The notes under the pieces were generated by a model, which saw only the letters and a list, made by a program, of their open reading frames with translations, did no database searches and was not told the origin of the DNA. A stretch of 64,000 nucleotides of DNA from assembly GCA_022393335.1 (NCBI GenBank), contig JAJEKB010021165.1, positions 404,995 to 468,994 on the forward strand, given 5' to 3'. Positions within the stretch are counted from its first letter, which is position 1. Each line of letters starts with the position of its first letter. The position numbers were made by a program, and so were the translations under genes. Source of the DNA: Macrotrachela quadricornifera (taxonomy: Eukaryota > Rotifera > Eurotatoria > Philodinida > Philodinidae). Below are positions 11,893 to 23,900 of this stretch, in pieces.

Positions 11893-12538
11893 TGTAACTT
11901 TGTTTTCTTTCTTTATTAAAGTTTATCTTGGCGGCGAAGTCGAACAATGGCTTTTTTTAGGTGTAATAACATCTTGTGGGTGTGAGACTGTGAGTTTTTA
12001 AATATAAATAAGACCACGACGCGTTTCGTCCTAATTTCAAGGACTCATCAGATGATTTAGTAAAATCTGCACAGTTTTAAAAATACTGTTCTATATTTTA
12101 TCTAAGTTTTATATGTCTCTAGCAATAGGTAAGTTTATTGGGGAAGGCAATAACTGTTATAAGAGAAGTTTTGTTTTTTGGTTTTAATTTATTATATGTA
12201 TGGGAATCTGTGTTTGTCGTTGCATAGTACTGTTATCATATGAACGTACTAGATTAAATTCATTTAAAAATGAATAGATTGATATTCAATTAAGTTTAAG
12301 AGACATTTTCAAACATGCCTGATAATTGTTCTTGATCAATCGGATGAGTTTTTATTTTTTGTACAATGAATAGTTTGAAAGGACCCCGCCGGATTAGACC
12401 GTAAATCTACCACCCCCATAGATTTCGTTCTCAATAGACTAGAAAGATAGAGCATGAAATTCTGTACATTTCTGTATATTTGCTTTGTTTTTTGTTGAAG
12501 GCAAAAAAAATATTTTCAAAGACAAAATAGTCTGGGAG
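11893..12538. other. intergenic, no gene
   Basis: Contains an unusual GC-richer patch near 12380-12410 (GACCCCGCCGGATTAGACCG) that looks repeat-derived, but no element ends were found. Confidence 0.35.
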
Positions 12539-13508
12539 TATAAAGGGTGTTCTAGAAGTTCTGAAGCTTTTTTAAAATGCATCGTTCTCCCTTATAATAA
12601 AAGCAAACTCTTTGAAACTTTGGCATATTGTTGCACATATGTGGTGTCACATAACTACAAAGTTTGAGGTCTATAAGTTGTACTACGGCTGAGAAACTAT
12701 AACAACACTGACATGTACTATTTTGTAGATTTTCCTGATCATCTTCGAGGTATACAATATTTTTTTTATTTCGACTATATCTCGGCTCAGGTAGATGATA
12801 AAGTCTTGAACCTTTTTTAAAAGATGCACCGTAAAAAGCTCTACAAAAATTCTAATAACAAATCTCTGTCGAATTACATCAATGGTTTCTGCCATACTCA
12901 AAATGAAAAACCTACATGGCAGTACTACTTCTCACCATATTGTGCGTAATAAAAAAAAGGTTTCGAAGACCTTTTTACTTTTCAATAAGAATTTTTTATA
13001 CAGCTTTTGTAGAGCTTTCAATGGCACATCTTTCGAAAAAAAAATCAAGATTTTATCATTTGTTCAAGCTGAGATACATTTAAAACAAAAAGGTATTCCG
13101 AACATTCTTTTATTACGACCAGTACGGTGAAAAGCAGTACAGTCATGCAGGATTCTCATTTTGTGTATGGCAGAAACCATTAACATAAATGAATAGCGAT
13201 TTGGTGTTACAGTTTTTGTAGAGCTTTTCACGGCGCATCTTTTGAAAAAGGTTCAAGACTTTATCATCTACCTAAGCCGAGATATAGACATTTTGGAAGA
13301 CCCGAAATACAGGAAATTTTACAAAATAGTACATGTCAGTGTTGTTATAGTTTCTCAGCCATATTACAACTTATAGACCTCAAACTTTGTAGTTATGTGA
13401 CACTACATATGTGCAACAATATGCCAAAGTTTCAAAGAGTTTGCTTTTATTATAAGGGAGAACGATGCATTTTAAAAAAGCTTCAGAACTTCTAGAACAC
13501 CCTTTATA
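12539..13508. mobile_element. foldback element 2 (arms about 390 bp, loop about 190 bp)
   Basis: TATAAAGGGTGTTCTAGAAG at the left is repeated as its reverse complement at the right end, and the arms align inward to ATGGTTTCTGCCATAC and a little beyond (about 12930 and 13120). The loop holds a further, diverged copy of a segment that also lies in the right arm: TTTGTAGAGCTTT..A..GGC.CATCTTT and TTTATCAT. The element is therefore compound. No ORF is conserved. TA is present at both ends. Confidence 0.88.
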
Positions 13509-13799
13509 GCTGTAAATGAGATTTTATTTTAAATTGGATAGAAAATGTAATAGAGTATATTCTCTATTTTATTATACTCAGTTATATCATAATTATTTTA
13601 AATGCATCCAATCAACACAATAAATAAAACTGATAGATCAATTATAAAGTAATATCTTTTCTAAAGTGTACAATAATAAATATTTCATAATACAAAGACG
13701 ATCGTTTAAATTAGTAAATGTGTTCATTAAATAAAAGAAATTTTATCAAAGTTTTTGTTTTTTTTTTATAATTATGATGATTAATGTCTGATGATAACA

Positions 13800-15033
13800 T
13801 CATGATTTTTTCAATATTTGACGTAACAAAATGGAACGTGATTGTGATTTGAACACATGCTTACACCGTTTTATAATATCAAACATTTCTGATGGAGGAG
13901 GACCATATGTTATGTCTGTAATTTGAATAGTAACATTGGTAGTAGGTAAATTTATATACATTGGTTTATTTTCAACTACCGATGCATAATACACATATGG
14001 TACCGAGTATCCCTAGACAATAAATAAATAAATGATAGACAATATGTAGCAAAAATTAAAATGATATTATTTTTAATGATCTAGCTGAAATTCATCTATT
14101 TTACTTTGATTTTCTCCTACTAAAATCTAAACATATTACAATGATTAACCATATTCTGTAGAAACATTTTGATCAATGAGCCTTATTTCCATTTTACTTG
14201 TTGGTTACATATTAGCTTATCTGTTACGAAGGATGAGTTTTTTCTTCTTCTTTATTTATCTTTCTCTGTTTCTCAATCGTCCAGCTTAGATATTCAGGTG
14301 AGGTGATAGAGAAATAGAGACAGATAGATAGATAGATGAAAAGAAGTTTCTTCTTTTGAAACAGATGAACTAATAAATAACCAATTTTATACATATTCGT
14401 GATTAACAATATTTATATTAAGAATTATCATACATGATGAAAACACAAATTTTGGACTAAATTCAAAATGTTCTTAGTAGATTTCAAGACTAGACAATAG
14501 TTCATCTCAGTATTGAATAATAAAAATGTTCAATATATTACATGAAAATGATAATGATCTCCAATCCATTTATTACATAATGTATTATTGTATTTAACCG
14601 TTCCATTATATTGAGAATTTTTAAAGACCAACATATATGTTTCTTTATGTTCAAGTGGAAGCATTATACACATCTCTTTATGATAGAAAATTCAATATTT
14701 ATAAATGATTAATTGAAAAATTTTGAATACTACCGTCTGTTATCAAATAGTCTGTTTTTGTCTGATAGTCAGTAACAAGAGTAATAATTTCACCCATATT
14801 ATATCTATCTTTAAATATAGTTGTATCTGCATAATACATTCCGAACATTCCATTATATAAAAATTTTACAGTATACTAACAATAAAAACTTTCTAATAAT
14901 ATTTAAGTTTTATTAATAAATAAAATAACAATACTTGACTTGGTTGAGGTGGAATAGGAGGACTATTAATACCATTTATATTGTTAAATAATATAGTAAA
15001 AAAAATAAATTCAAATATAATGTTATTTGACAT
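13800..15033 (-). CDS. secreted hypothetical protein (4 exons, 195 aa)
   Basis: Exons on the minus strand are 15033-14935, 14875-14734, 14675-14542 and 14012-13800; each junction is GT-AG and the summed length, 588 bases, closes in frame. The first exon codes a signal peptide (FEFIFFTILFNNINGI) followed by a Pro-rich bit (SPPIPPQPSQ). The second contains YTVKFLYNGMFGMYYADTT and the third two Cys and KWIGDHYHFH. The fourth reads VENKPMYINLPTTNVTIQI and then DITYGPPPSEMFDIIKRCKH. Introns 1 and 2 are about 60 bp; intron 3 is 529 bp and carries a GATA-type simple repeat. I do not recognise the family. The likely role is extracellular; nothing more can be said. Confidence 0.68.
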
Positions 15034-16622
15034 TTGAATAAGAATTCTTTTTAATCTAAAAAAATTTTTCTTAAAGTTAATATGTAACTATTTGTACGAC
15101 ACTTTCTTTAATATAATATAATATGAATGATATAGATTTTAAGTATTTTTTCTTGTTGATTAAATGATATGTGATAAAAACATTATCTATTTGAGTATTC
15201 TCTCAATAATTGAGATGTATGTCATTCTTGCTTTTTATATCATATATTCTAATTTTAAAATTAGACTTTGCACGGACATTAAATGATGAAAAGAAAGACT
15301 TTGATATCAAAGACAAATATATCTTTACAAAAGATAAGAAAACTTTAAAAATAATTTCATAATTTGTATATTAATTAAGGATAAAATGAAGAAGTTTATT
15401 ATAAATATTTGTTTGATATAATAAATATAAATGAATGAGAATAGATTTTTATGATTAAGAACTTATTTTCTCTTTTCACCTATTTTATAAATGTTCTCAT
15501 TTTTGTGATCTATTTATTTTAACCTATATATTTTATGAATAATTATTATTTTTTAATATCGAATATACATTAAGAATAACTGTGGGTACATTATAATTTA
15601 AAGATAATTAGACCCAAAAATTTGATCTTGTCTCTATTCAAATATGATAAAAAAATAAAAATAAAATTTGGCTAAATGTTTCTCATTTCATACATCTCAA
15701 TAGTGATCATAAGTAACGATAACAGTTTAAATCTAGGTTGGACTCAACATTCTTTATAAGATTATTATGAAAATATTAAAAATAGAGAGAAAACAATATT
15801 TGTATAAGCATATAATTTAAACAAAATCCATTAAATATTTTATATTTTTAACTCACATTTTCAATTGTATAATATTGATGTAGGTTAGAAAAGATTTTTC
15901 GCCTTCTATAAAAAAAAACTAGCATGAAAATAAATATATGATCCATTGTCCTTATTGAATATATTCCATCGGATCGAAAATTTTTGTAATCAACATTGGA
16001 TTGATATTCTTCTATTTTGATTTGCTGTATTGAATAACAGAATAATGACAGAGTAACAATGTTCACAAAAAAAAGTGTTGGATTGCAAGTGTTTTAGAAA
16101 TATTTGAGATTAGTTTCTGGCGGCGATCTACATTTGTTTCATTAGGATAATATTAGTAGTTATCAGTGAAAACGATGAAAAATTTTGACGCTTGCACATA
16201 TATGTCAATCTATTGGAATGAGGGGCTTTAATTTATTTAGACTTCATGATTTTATTCTCTATGAATCGACAGCAGACAAAATGTAGTCTAGTCATGCCAA
16301 AAATTTTTACATTAGGTAGAGTCCATCTAAGTCTTTGTATGTATTGAATTCTATTTGAGCTCAAGTCTACTCAAGTCTCATGGTTTTATCATCACTGATG
16401 ATCGCTTGCTTATATTTTAAATTTATTAGTTTGTTATTGAAACCGTTCATTTGTCATAAATATGTTCAATCTCTTTAACGGACAACGCGAACACTTCCAT
16501 TGTAAGTGCATATATATACTAAAGCATAAATATTTCTTAATATAAGAAATTTGCGAATTTCTGCCAATTGTTTATTTGGTTTATTTCAAACAAAATCAAT
16601 CTTATGATCAAGCATATATTTA
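15034..16622. other. AT-rich intergenic
   Basis: Very AT-rich sequence. A 72-codon minus-strand ORF (15848-16066) starts with GTG and is not convincing. No repeats with clear ends. Confidence 0.4.
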
Positions 16623-17580
16623 TTAATCATGACTGATCACGATTATTATTGGTTGGATTTGTGGTTGATAATGTGTGGATAACTTACGTATAATTTTGAT
16701 TAACATAGGCACACGAAGTTTGAGGGCAACATTTAACCTACCAAAAAGGCTAATAATGTATATAAAATTGACTTGCGTGTTCAATGTGTAAGTACACATG
16801 AGCGGTGCACATGCTTCAAAGTATTGTTGATGATTAATATAAGTGTCCCATCTCTTGACCATAAGATTATCGAGAAGAGATTTAACGGTAACATTGAAAG
16901 CAGAGAGTGATCAATTCAGTAGTCAATGCAAGAGTTGATTGAAGAAGAGCTGTAAGTAGATCGCAACTGACACAAAAACCGTGAACTAATCGTTCGTCGA
17001 TAAATGCTGGTGAGGTACACATCGAACTTGCATCACATGAACAGTTACCATATCGTTGTGGTTCTGCCCACAATGCTGCCCAACTAACACTGTTATTGAC
17101 TGATAGAAAATGCCAATTTGTTAGAATCGATGATACAATTCCATTGCCATGCATTATCGCTCGAACAAAATCATAAAGCATCCATACAAATCTTTGTAGG
17201 ACTGAATGAAAAAATTGATCAATAATAGCATTGCCTTGAGTTTCGATAATCATTCGAGATTGTGCTCGATTGCTTATTAGTGTAGTTGATGCGAATTGAG
17301 CTAATGCATTAACAATTGTTTCATTGGCAAGAGCACAAAAAGAGATTAGTAATCAAAACTGTGGCAAGGCAAAATGACGATAATCATTGTAGGAAAAGAA
17401 GAAAGAGACCCAAGGATAATACAATAGATTCATCCAATCCGAACTTTTTCTAACAAAATCACTCGAACAAAATTGATGCAAATGAGCAGAAATCGAAATG
17501 AATGAACTGTATGGAATAGAGATATTTTGACAAGAACATTCCTCACGTCCTTCTCTTAATCGTATGGCCTGGCAACTATC
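16623..17580 (-). pseudogene. broken Cys-rich membrane protein gene
   Basis: Reading the minus strand from about 17580, the frame gives ECSCQNISIPYSSFISISAH, then SDWMNLLYYPWVSF and HFALPQF. A TGA at 17353-17355 interrupts it. The frame resumes with LLISFCALANETIVNALAQF and SNRAQSRMIIETQGNAIIDQ, then a Cys-rich part (GNCSCDASSMC, GFCVSCDLL) and stops at 16882. A different frame then continues with FNVTVKSLLDNLMVKRWDTY, CAPLMCTYT and a shortened hydrophobic segment. So there is one nonsense codon, one frameshift or deletion and a lost 5' end; the frame before 17580 breaks at a TAA. The layout (Cys-rich ectodomain, CAPxxCxYT, one membrane span) matches a large family I associate with bdelloids, function unknown. 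Confidence 0.65.
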
Positions 17581-18075
17581 ATGATCAAATTAGCTTTGAC
17601 CTCATAAAATCATACGATGTCATAACGTGGTGGAACGAGGTACGGGGTTAATTTGACACGAGGCAGGACAGAAGTGTAAAAAGTCACGTCCCGTGCATCT
17701 CTTATTGAGGGCCTATTGCCGTACCCCTGTAGTATAGCACTCAAAGACCTATGGGTACCCTCGTGTTGAAAAGCTGAATGGTATCAAAGGATGTTTCTTT
17801 GAGCCTGGCACAAACAAACAATTTTATTTTTATGGGAAGTTCTTGTTGCAAAGAGGTATAGATGTTGAAAATCGATATGTATCTGTGTTAACAATGTGTA
17901 TTGTAACGATTGTGAAATAATTTGATGAATCATTGATGATTAGTGGATCTTATTTTCGAGCTATAAAATGTTTCTCTTTCACTTATTTCTTTATATTTAA
18001 TTGAATGTGTAAAATGCAAAGAAAAAAGAAATGTGTCTTTTTCATGTGATTGAGTAATTAATAATGAGGTATGTT
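17581..18075. other. intergenic with a dispersed repeat
   Basis: The segment around 17725-17830 (GTAGTATAGCACTC, ACCTATGGGTACC, TTTGAGCCTGGCAC) has a diverged direct copy around 21690-21790 (AGAGTATAGCACTC, ATCTATGAGCATT, TTTGACCCTGACA) and a weaker one near 38255. No coding function seen. Confidence 0.45.
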
Positions 18076-18083
18076 GTTGAAAT
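18076..18083. repeat. MULE target-site duplication, left copy
   Basis: GTTGAAAT directly left of the MULE, repeated exactly at 20676-20683. Confidence 0.75.
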
Positions 18084-18099
18084 GATTCACCCTACTAAC

Positions 18100-18360
18100 G
18101 TCGAAAGTAAAAATGTCGAAAAAAAAATGTCGAATGTAAAAAAGTCGAATGTAAAAATGTCGAAAGCTATATATGTCGAAAAGGAAAAATGTCGAAAGAA
18201 AAATGTCGAATGTAAAAAAGTCGAATGTAAAAATGTCGAAAGCTATGAATGTCGAAAAGGAAAAATGTCGAAAAGGAAAAATTTCGAAAAGGAAAAATGT
18301 CGAATGTAAAAATGCCGAAATTTATAAATGTCGAATGTAAAAATTTTAATGTGTTAAAAT
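18100..18360 (+). repeat. left MULE arm: ATGTCGAA-type tandem repeats
   Basis: More than a dozen units of the form (A)ATGTCGAA plus a short spacer (AGGAAAA, TGTAAAA, AGCTAT). Spacing varies from about 13 to 20 bp. Probably transposase binding sites, by analogy with subterminal repeats of other DNA transposons. Confidence 0.85.
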
Positions 18361-18644
18361 TTCGAATGAGCGGAATATTGAAAATGAAACTAACAAGACA
18401 TATTTACATGATGCTTTTGATGTGTAAAATTACTCTCTTGGAATATGGAAACTAGAACGCTTAATAATCGGAACGAAGATGACACTATCAGCCAACTCAT
18501 ATAGTAGAGATCATAATCATTATCATTGGTTGGTTGCGTCACCCACTCAAGATTTGAACACGTAAACAAAAATGAACAAAGACACATGTAGAATACACGA
18601 ACTGGACAATTTATTTAAAAATTAAATTTTCATAAATAAATGCT

Positions 18645-20276
18645 ATGTCGCTCTCAACAAACTCATCTGTTGATACAAATGAAAATCTATCGTTCATTAG
18701 GTCGAATAAAGGTCAGCGTTTATTAGTTATGAACAAACAAATATACAGATGCAACAAGAAAACAGTTGGAAAGAAATATTGGAAATGTGCTGTCACTGGG
18801 TGCAATATGTGTGTTCGAACAGATGAAAATGACGTGTATTTTAGTGGTGGTAAAGATGTTCATGATCATGAACCAAATTTCGATTTAATAGAAACAACAC
18901 GTCTTCGTCAACGAATGAAAGAGCGTGTCTTAAAAGAATTGACACCAATTGGTTTAATATATGAACAAGAAATAAACAATGCATCACTTAGTGATTCTGC
19001 CTTGGCTACATTTCCAACGAATCGAGAAATATGTGAGTGATTATAAAGCAGATTGTAGTCAATGTGTTCCAATTTTATTTCTAGATCAAACCTTTGCCAA
19101 GGTTCGTCGAAACATTTTGCCTCCTTTACCACAGTCATGCTTGTTTACCATACCAGATATGTACAAATTAACTACAGATGGCAAAAGATTTTTACTAATG
19201 GATGAGTCACGCGTACGACGTGAACGATTGTTGATATACGCCAGTGAAGTACAACTCAATATATTATTTGATTCACAAACCGTGTACATGGACGGAACTT
19301 TTTCAAAAGCTCCTCCCCACTTCATGCAAATCTATATTATTCATGGCATCAAGCACGACTTATGTAACAGGAATAAACTTCATTTTTCAATTAAATTTCT
19401 CGTTTTCCTTGCAGGTGTGCCATGCGTTTTTGCCTTGATGGTAAACAAAAAGGCAGTTACTTATCGACAAATATTTTTTGAACTCAAACAATTAGCGTCA
19501 GAGCGTCAAAAGACATTCTCGCCGAAGGTTATAATGACCGATTTTGAATCCGGTGTGATCCAGGTGCTAAAAGCCGAAGTAAATATCTTATATATTACTT
19601 AACAACAAGAAATTTTCTGCTTAATGATTATTTTCTATCTTAGTTTTCATCATCTACGCATTACGGATGCTACTTCCATTTTTCAAAATGTATCTATACA
19701 CGTATACAATCACTGGGACTTCAGCACGAATATTTAACTGATGAAAAGTTTCGTAGTCCTTGCAAAAAATTGATGGCCTTGGCGATGATGCCAAGCGACA
19801 CAGTTTTAACTGGTTACGATGAAATTCGTGTTGCTATTGAAGGTTTACAAGATTCGTCAATGAAACAATTATTGATTTATTTCGAAAAAAATTGGTTAAA
19901 TGATATACATATGTGGAATGTATCAACAAGTAATATGAAAACAAACAACATTTGCGAAGGTAATATTGAAACAGACTGTGTTTTTTACTTGCTATCCTAT
20001 TTTGTCATCGTAGGGTATCACAACAGACTGAATCATCGCATTACACGCAATCATCCAAACATTTGGTATTTTATAAAGTTTCTTCAAACTGAAGAAAAAC
20101 GGGTTCAGTCTGTTGTGGTTCAATGGTCTGCAGGCGCATCAAACAAGAAAAATCCACGTACCACATCGATACAAAATCGTATCAATACTCTTCATGATCG
20201 ATACAATGATGATGTCATCAATGCATCAGAACTTTTGACTGGGTTGTCTCTTCTTGTCGGATCGAAAAAAAAATAG
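18645..20276 (+). CDS. MULE transposase with FLYWCH-like zinc finger (5 exons, 469 aa)
   Basis: Exons 18645-19032, 19085-19363, 19415-19578, 19644-19959 and 20014-20276; all four introns are 50-65 bp, GT-AG, and the joined frame of 1410 bases has no stop. The N-terminal part has a FLYWCH-type zinc-binding pattern: YWKCAVTGCNMCV then HDHEP (residues about 45-80). The catalytic core shows YMDGTFSKAP (first Asp), IMTDFESG (second Asp), and THYGCYFHFSKC, the Cys/His pattern usual after the second Asp in MULE enzymes. It later has NNICEGYHNRLNHRI, with a Glu typical of the MULE C-terminal region. The protein would cut and paste this element by binding the terminal tandem repeats. No lesion is seen, so it could be active. 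The start ATG gives the longest open first exon. Confidence 0.87.
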
Positions 20277-20429
20277 ACGTGAAATATATGCATCATTTAA
20301 GTTAATTCGTTCATTTCCAGCTCTTTCCAGTTTTTCTTCATAAAAAACTTTTTTGTCACGAATCTAATGTCTCTGAAATAAATATATTCAATCATTCATC
20401 ATTAATTATACAAAATTTTGTATTGTTTC

Positions 20430-20660
20430 GGCATTTCGCTAAGTCGACATTTTTATATTTCGATCTTTTTTTATTTCGGCGTATTTATCATTCGACATTT
20501 TTATCTATCGAACTCTGTCCTTTCGACGTTTTTATATTCGATATTTTAAGCGTTCGGCATTTGGCTTTCGACATTTTTATCGTTCGGCATTTTTCTCATT
20601 CGACGTTTTTCTACTATTTTTTTTCGACATTTTTATCGTTCGACATTTTTCTTTTCGGCC
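20430..20660 (-). repeat. right MULE arm: inverted TTCGACATTTTT repeats
   Basis: Reverse-complement counterpart of the left arm, with units TTCGACATTTTTAT, TTCGGCATTTTT and similar. More diverged than the left arm. Confidence 0.82.
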
Positions 20661-20675
20661 AAAGTAGGGTTTACC

Positions 20676-20683
20676 GTTGAAAT
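20676..20683. repeat. MULE target-site duplication, right copy
   Basis: GTTGAAAT, identical to 18076-18083. Confidence 0.75.
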
Positions 20684-20697
20684 ATGTATAAAATAAA

Positions 20698-21194
20698 TTA
20701 TGATTTCCATGGAAAATTTTCTCCATTTGTATCTTGTTCTTGAATTTTTGTTCTTGCATTATCACAAATAATATTTTTTGAATCAGCATCTAATAAAATT
20801 AATTTTGGAATACCTTCTACATGAAATATTTCTCCTAAATTCTTTTTTATATTTCTATCTTTCTAATCTAATGCTAACCAAGGTATATCATTATAATATC
20901 CATTAAAAGAATCTTCATCTCTATCAGAACTTATAAAAATAATTTCAAAATTTTTTTCTTTTGAATATTTATTATAAAATTCAGTTAATATTGAAGTAAA
21001 TTGACGACATGGTGGACACCTTATACAAAAGAATGCATTAAAATAAAATAATCAGAAAGAAATATGTCATACCAATGAGCACTAAAATAAAGACCAATTA
21101 TTTTTCCTTTATATTTATCATCATTAAGATTTATTTCTTTATTTGATTTATCAATAATATGTCCACCGTGAAATAATTCAGCAACACCAGCCAT
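20698..21194 (-). pseudogene. nucleoredoxin/tryparedoxin-like protein, one nonsense codon
   Basis: Two minus-strand exons, 21194-21073 and 21019-20698, joined by a 53-bp GT-AG intron that falls inside the active site; joining them gives SAHWCPPCRQF, the WCPPC redox motif of nucleoredoxin and tryparedoxin. Upstream is MAGVAELFHGGHIIDK and downstream FEIIFISSDRDEDSF, DIPWLAL, VEGIPKLILLDAD and NFPWK, all in family order. A single TAG at 20865-20863, after PWLALD, breaks the frame where the family usually has an aromatic residue. The frame stops 22 bp before the MULE boundary, right after the first thioredoxin-like domain; multi-domain relatives continue from FPWK. A thiol-disulfide reductase in the cytosol is the expected function of an intact copy. 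Likely a pseudogene, unless the TAG is a sequencing error. Confidence 0.75.
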
Positions 21195-22785
21195 GACAGA
21201 TTTAATACGAAATAAAATGTGTAAGAAGAAATTTATTTTCTATGTTAAGAAATGAAGGACGTTTTTTTCTCTTTCTTCAATTGTTTTGTCAACATTTCGT
21301 TGTTTTTTTTGTATCGATCGAAACGAAAATAATTCAATGAAAGATTGTTAAAATGTTCTAGAAGAAATTTCTTTTTTCAAAATTATTAAAGAACATTTTA
21401 TGTTTTCTTTTTCATAGAGAAGAGTCTACTAACAATAAATTATTTGCTTGCTTGATTCAACAGAGATTAGTTTTAATTAAAAGTTAATTAATCCTCAACT
21501 GTGGAAGATAGAAGTGTGTTTTTTTTTTATTTTTGACTCAAAATCAAAGTCACAAACGATTTCTTTTCCATAGCACTCATACAAGATCGCATGGAATCAA
21601 CTACACAGACTTTGACACAAACAATCGAACAAACTTTAATTTTCTCCAATGATCTACTTACTGGGAAGAAGATCAAAGATGACAGCCTTTAGGTACCCAG
21701 AGAGTATAGCACTCGAGAATCTATGAGCATTTCTACTAGTGTACGGCTTCAGAATTTTTGAGAGAATGTTCTTTGACCCTGACATAAGCTATTTTTTTCA
21801 TATGACTCTAACTACAGTCGAGAGAATAATTGATTGTTAATATTTTCCACAAAATGTAAGTAAAGAGTAATTGAGAATGAAATTTAAATCTAACGTTAAT
21901 TTAAACAAGTATCGTTTATCGATAGTTGATTCACTTGATCGTAGACAATGAAGAGTCAGTCGGACATATGCAAAAATATTCTTTTACAGAATTTAATTAT
22001 TTTCGTAGATAGCTATATATGTGATCTATTATTTCCTGCAATATCGATTCTCAAAGTTTTTATATAGCCCGATAAGGTTTGAACCTAGATATCCCCAGAA
22101 ATATAATCAATCCGTTCGGCAACATAACGCAATATCCCACAAAGAAACAATAGCGCAAAAAACTTGCTCACCATAGGCTTTGTAGCAAACATAAAAAAAT
22201 GATCATAATCCAATTTAAAATAGAGTAGAAAACAAGAAGTTTCAATGCCGTAAACTTATCGTTCTGTATATTGAAAACTCTCGAAAGGTATCACGTTTGA
22301 TCAAGTGCGTAATTTGATCACATATGCAGACATATCTATCCTGATAACTTTACTAGCGTCGACTCATGAAATCTTTTTTAGGATATTTTATGAGGTGCCT
22401 CAAAATCCAAGGTTTCTAGGCGGAAATTCGCCTTTAGATATCTGAATTAGACCTAGAAGGAAAACTAAGATGATATTCGGAATCGGCGTTAAAAACTCAG
22501 TAGATTTATATATGTTGTAAATAATTGTGAAAAAATATATTTTTTTATTCATTTCTTGAGGGATCATTCTCGACTTCGAATTCGGCAGAGATGTTGATGA
22601 AACAAGTCTACGCACAAAAATTTCCGCTCAATCAAATATGATTGGGAAGAGTTATCGTGTAAACGAACCGCCGGACACACTGACCGATTCTAGAGTGTAC
22701 TCACTTTTTGAGTACACAAGAAGAATATAAAGTACAGACCATTCTACAACATTCATATATTTCGAATCTATGCTAATTAGGTCAA
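21195..22785. other. intergenic with one dispersed repeat copy
   Basis: Around 21690-21790 is the second copy of the AGTATAGCACTC repeat. The rest is AT-rich without exons. ORFs at 22400-22837 on the minus strand oppose the transposase fragment that starts at 22786 and are taken as shadows. Confidence 0.4.
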
Positions 22786-23232
22786 CGAGATCGCTCAAGA
22801 GTTCAATGTCGAAATATTGCGTTTGCCAATGCACCATCCTTCATTTAATCCAATTGAGATTGCCTGGCCTCGATTGAAAAGGTTACACAACATTTCCGTG
22901 CGTAATGTATGAACGACACTTCCGCGGCGGCCTCACCCTCACTTGACGTGTGCGCGGAAATGTCGTGTCACGCAATGCACTATGTGACGATGCCAAAATG
23001 TCGAAGGCCGAGCTGCTCCAAATTGCGTTTGCAAACATTCCACCAAAACGATTTTATCGCTACAGTCGACGAAGACTTATCAAAAAGCTTCACCAAGCAC
23101 ACATACAAAATTGAAACACTCAAAGCAGCTCATGCCATTGCCGAAAATAATATTGAGGCGCAATTGATGGAAGCTGATGATGAAAACAATCCAGACCTTT
23201 CAGATGAAGGTGACTCTGACATTTCTAAGTGA
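22786..23232 (+). pseudogene. C-terminal fragment of a DDE-type transposase
   Basis: The plus strand reads EIAQEFNVEILRLPMHHPSF followed by NPIEIAWPRLKR, which is the third-catalytic-Glu block (NPIE) of Tc1-like or related DDE enzymes, then stops at 22910. A second block in another frame (KMSKAELLQIAFANIPPKRF) and a third (KHTYKIETLKAAHAI, then an acidic tail DDENNPDLSDEGDSD) follow. The blocks are in disjoint frames and part of the catalytic domain is absent. The acidic tail with its stop at 23230 is usual for such proteins. A dead remnant. Confidence 0.62.
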
Positions 23233-23900
23233 GATTTGTATGCGTACTTCTTTTGTGTCATTGATGCTCGTGAAGACTTTTTTGATCTATACACGTATTG
23301 CTATAATCAATACGACAAAAAATAAATATGACCGATTAAAAATTACTATTTATTTTAAAGCGAGTAGTCGTGATTAGCAGAGACAGGTATACATGAGATG
23401 CTACGAAGTAATTCAGGAGGTTCAACTGAGAGCGCTACGATCATCAGCAGATTATACTATCGATATAGTTCAGAGAAACGAAAACGAAAATTTAATGTCA
23501 CTAGATTTCACGAGATTTTTTGCTGTATCTCAGGAAAAAGTCAAAGGAATCTGAAAATTTTAGCATTTATAGAGATTGGGATAGGCTACATTTGACTCAA
23601 TTGAAATTAGAAATACATGTAAACAAAAATGTTTGTCAGTGGCATATATAAAAAAGTTCTTAAACAACTCATATAAAGCTGTTGAAGGATTTTAATTTTC
23701 AACTTTACAGATACGCCCATCTAGCCTCTATCTAATGGTGAAAAACACAGTTCGATAGCTATCAATAATGCCGAGTTATTCAACAAACAACCGATTGCAC
23801 CTTACTTTAAAACAGATTATAGTAGTGACGATTTATTTATTTTCATATACAAATATGTAAAATTAGTGCAGTAATTTCCAAAAAATAAGCTGTACGTGTT
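23233..23900. other. intergenic, 3' side of P450
   Basis: No gene. The 3' untranslated part of the minus-strand P450 falls at its right edge; AATAAA-type hexamers are present on the minus strand near 23832-23840. Confidence 0.4.

Larger units (their letters stand above)
18084..20675 (+). mobile_element. complete MULE-type DNA transposon with tandem-repeat arms
   Basis: The 2592-bp element begins GATTCACCCTAC and ends GTAGGGTTTACC, which are inverted to each other, and is flanked by a perfect 8-bp duplication GTTGAAAT. Both terminal arms are made of short tandem units around ATGTCGAA (left) and TTCGACATTTTT (right), inverted to each other. Between them lies one intact five-exon transposase gene with a FLYWCH-like N-terminus and MULE catalytic domain. 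Intact coding and identical target duplication suggest a fairly recent insertion. It sits beside a broken nucleoredoxin-like gene whose 3' end stops about 20 bp from the right end. Confidence 0.88.

Noticed and set aside
11970..11995. TGTGGG-like telomeric repeat as evidence of a chromosome end
   Set aside because: Only a single TTGTGGGTGTG occurrence, no array.
18908..19325. Minus-strand ORFs over the MULE transposase
   Set aside because: Shadows of the spliced plus-strand transposase exons.
18249..20789. Lys/Phe-rich ORFs in the MULE arms (18064-18455, 20423-20789)
   Set aside because: Products of short tandem repeats, not genes.
22070..22160. tRNA-like GGTTTGAACC phrase
   Set aside because: No acceptor stem or anticodon arm could be folded around it.
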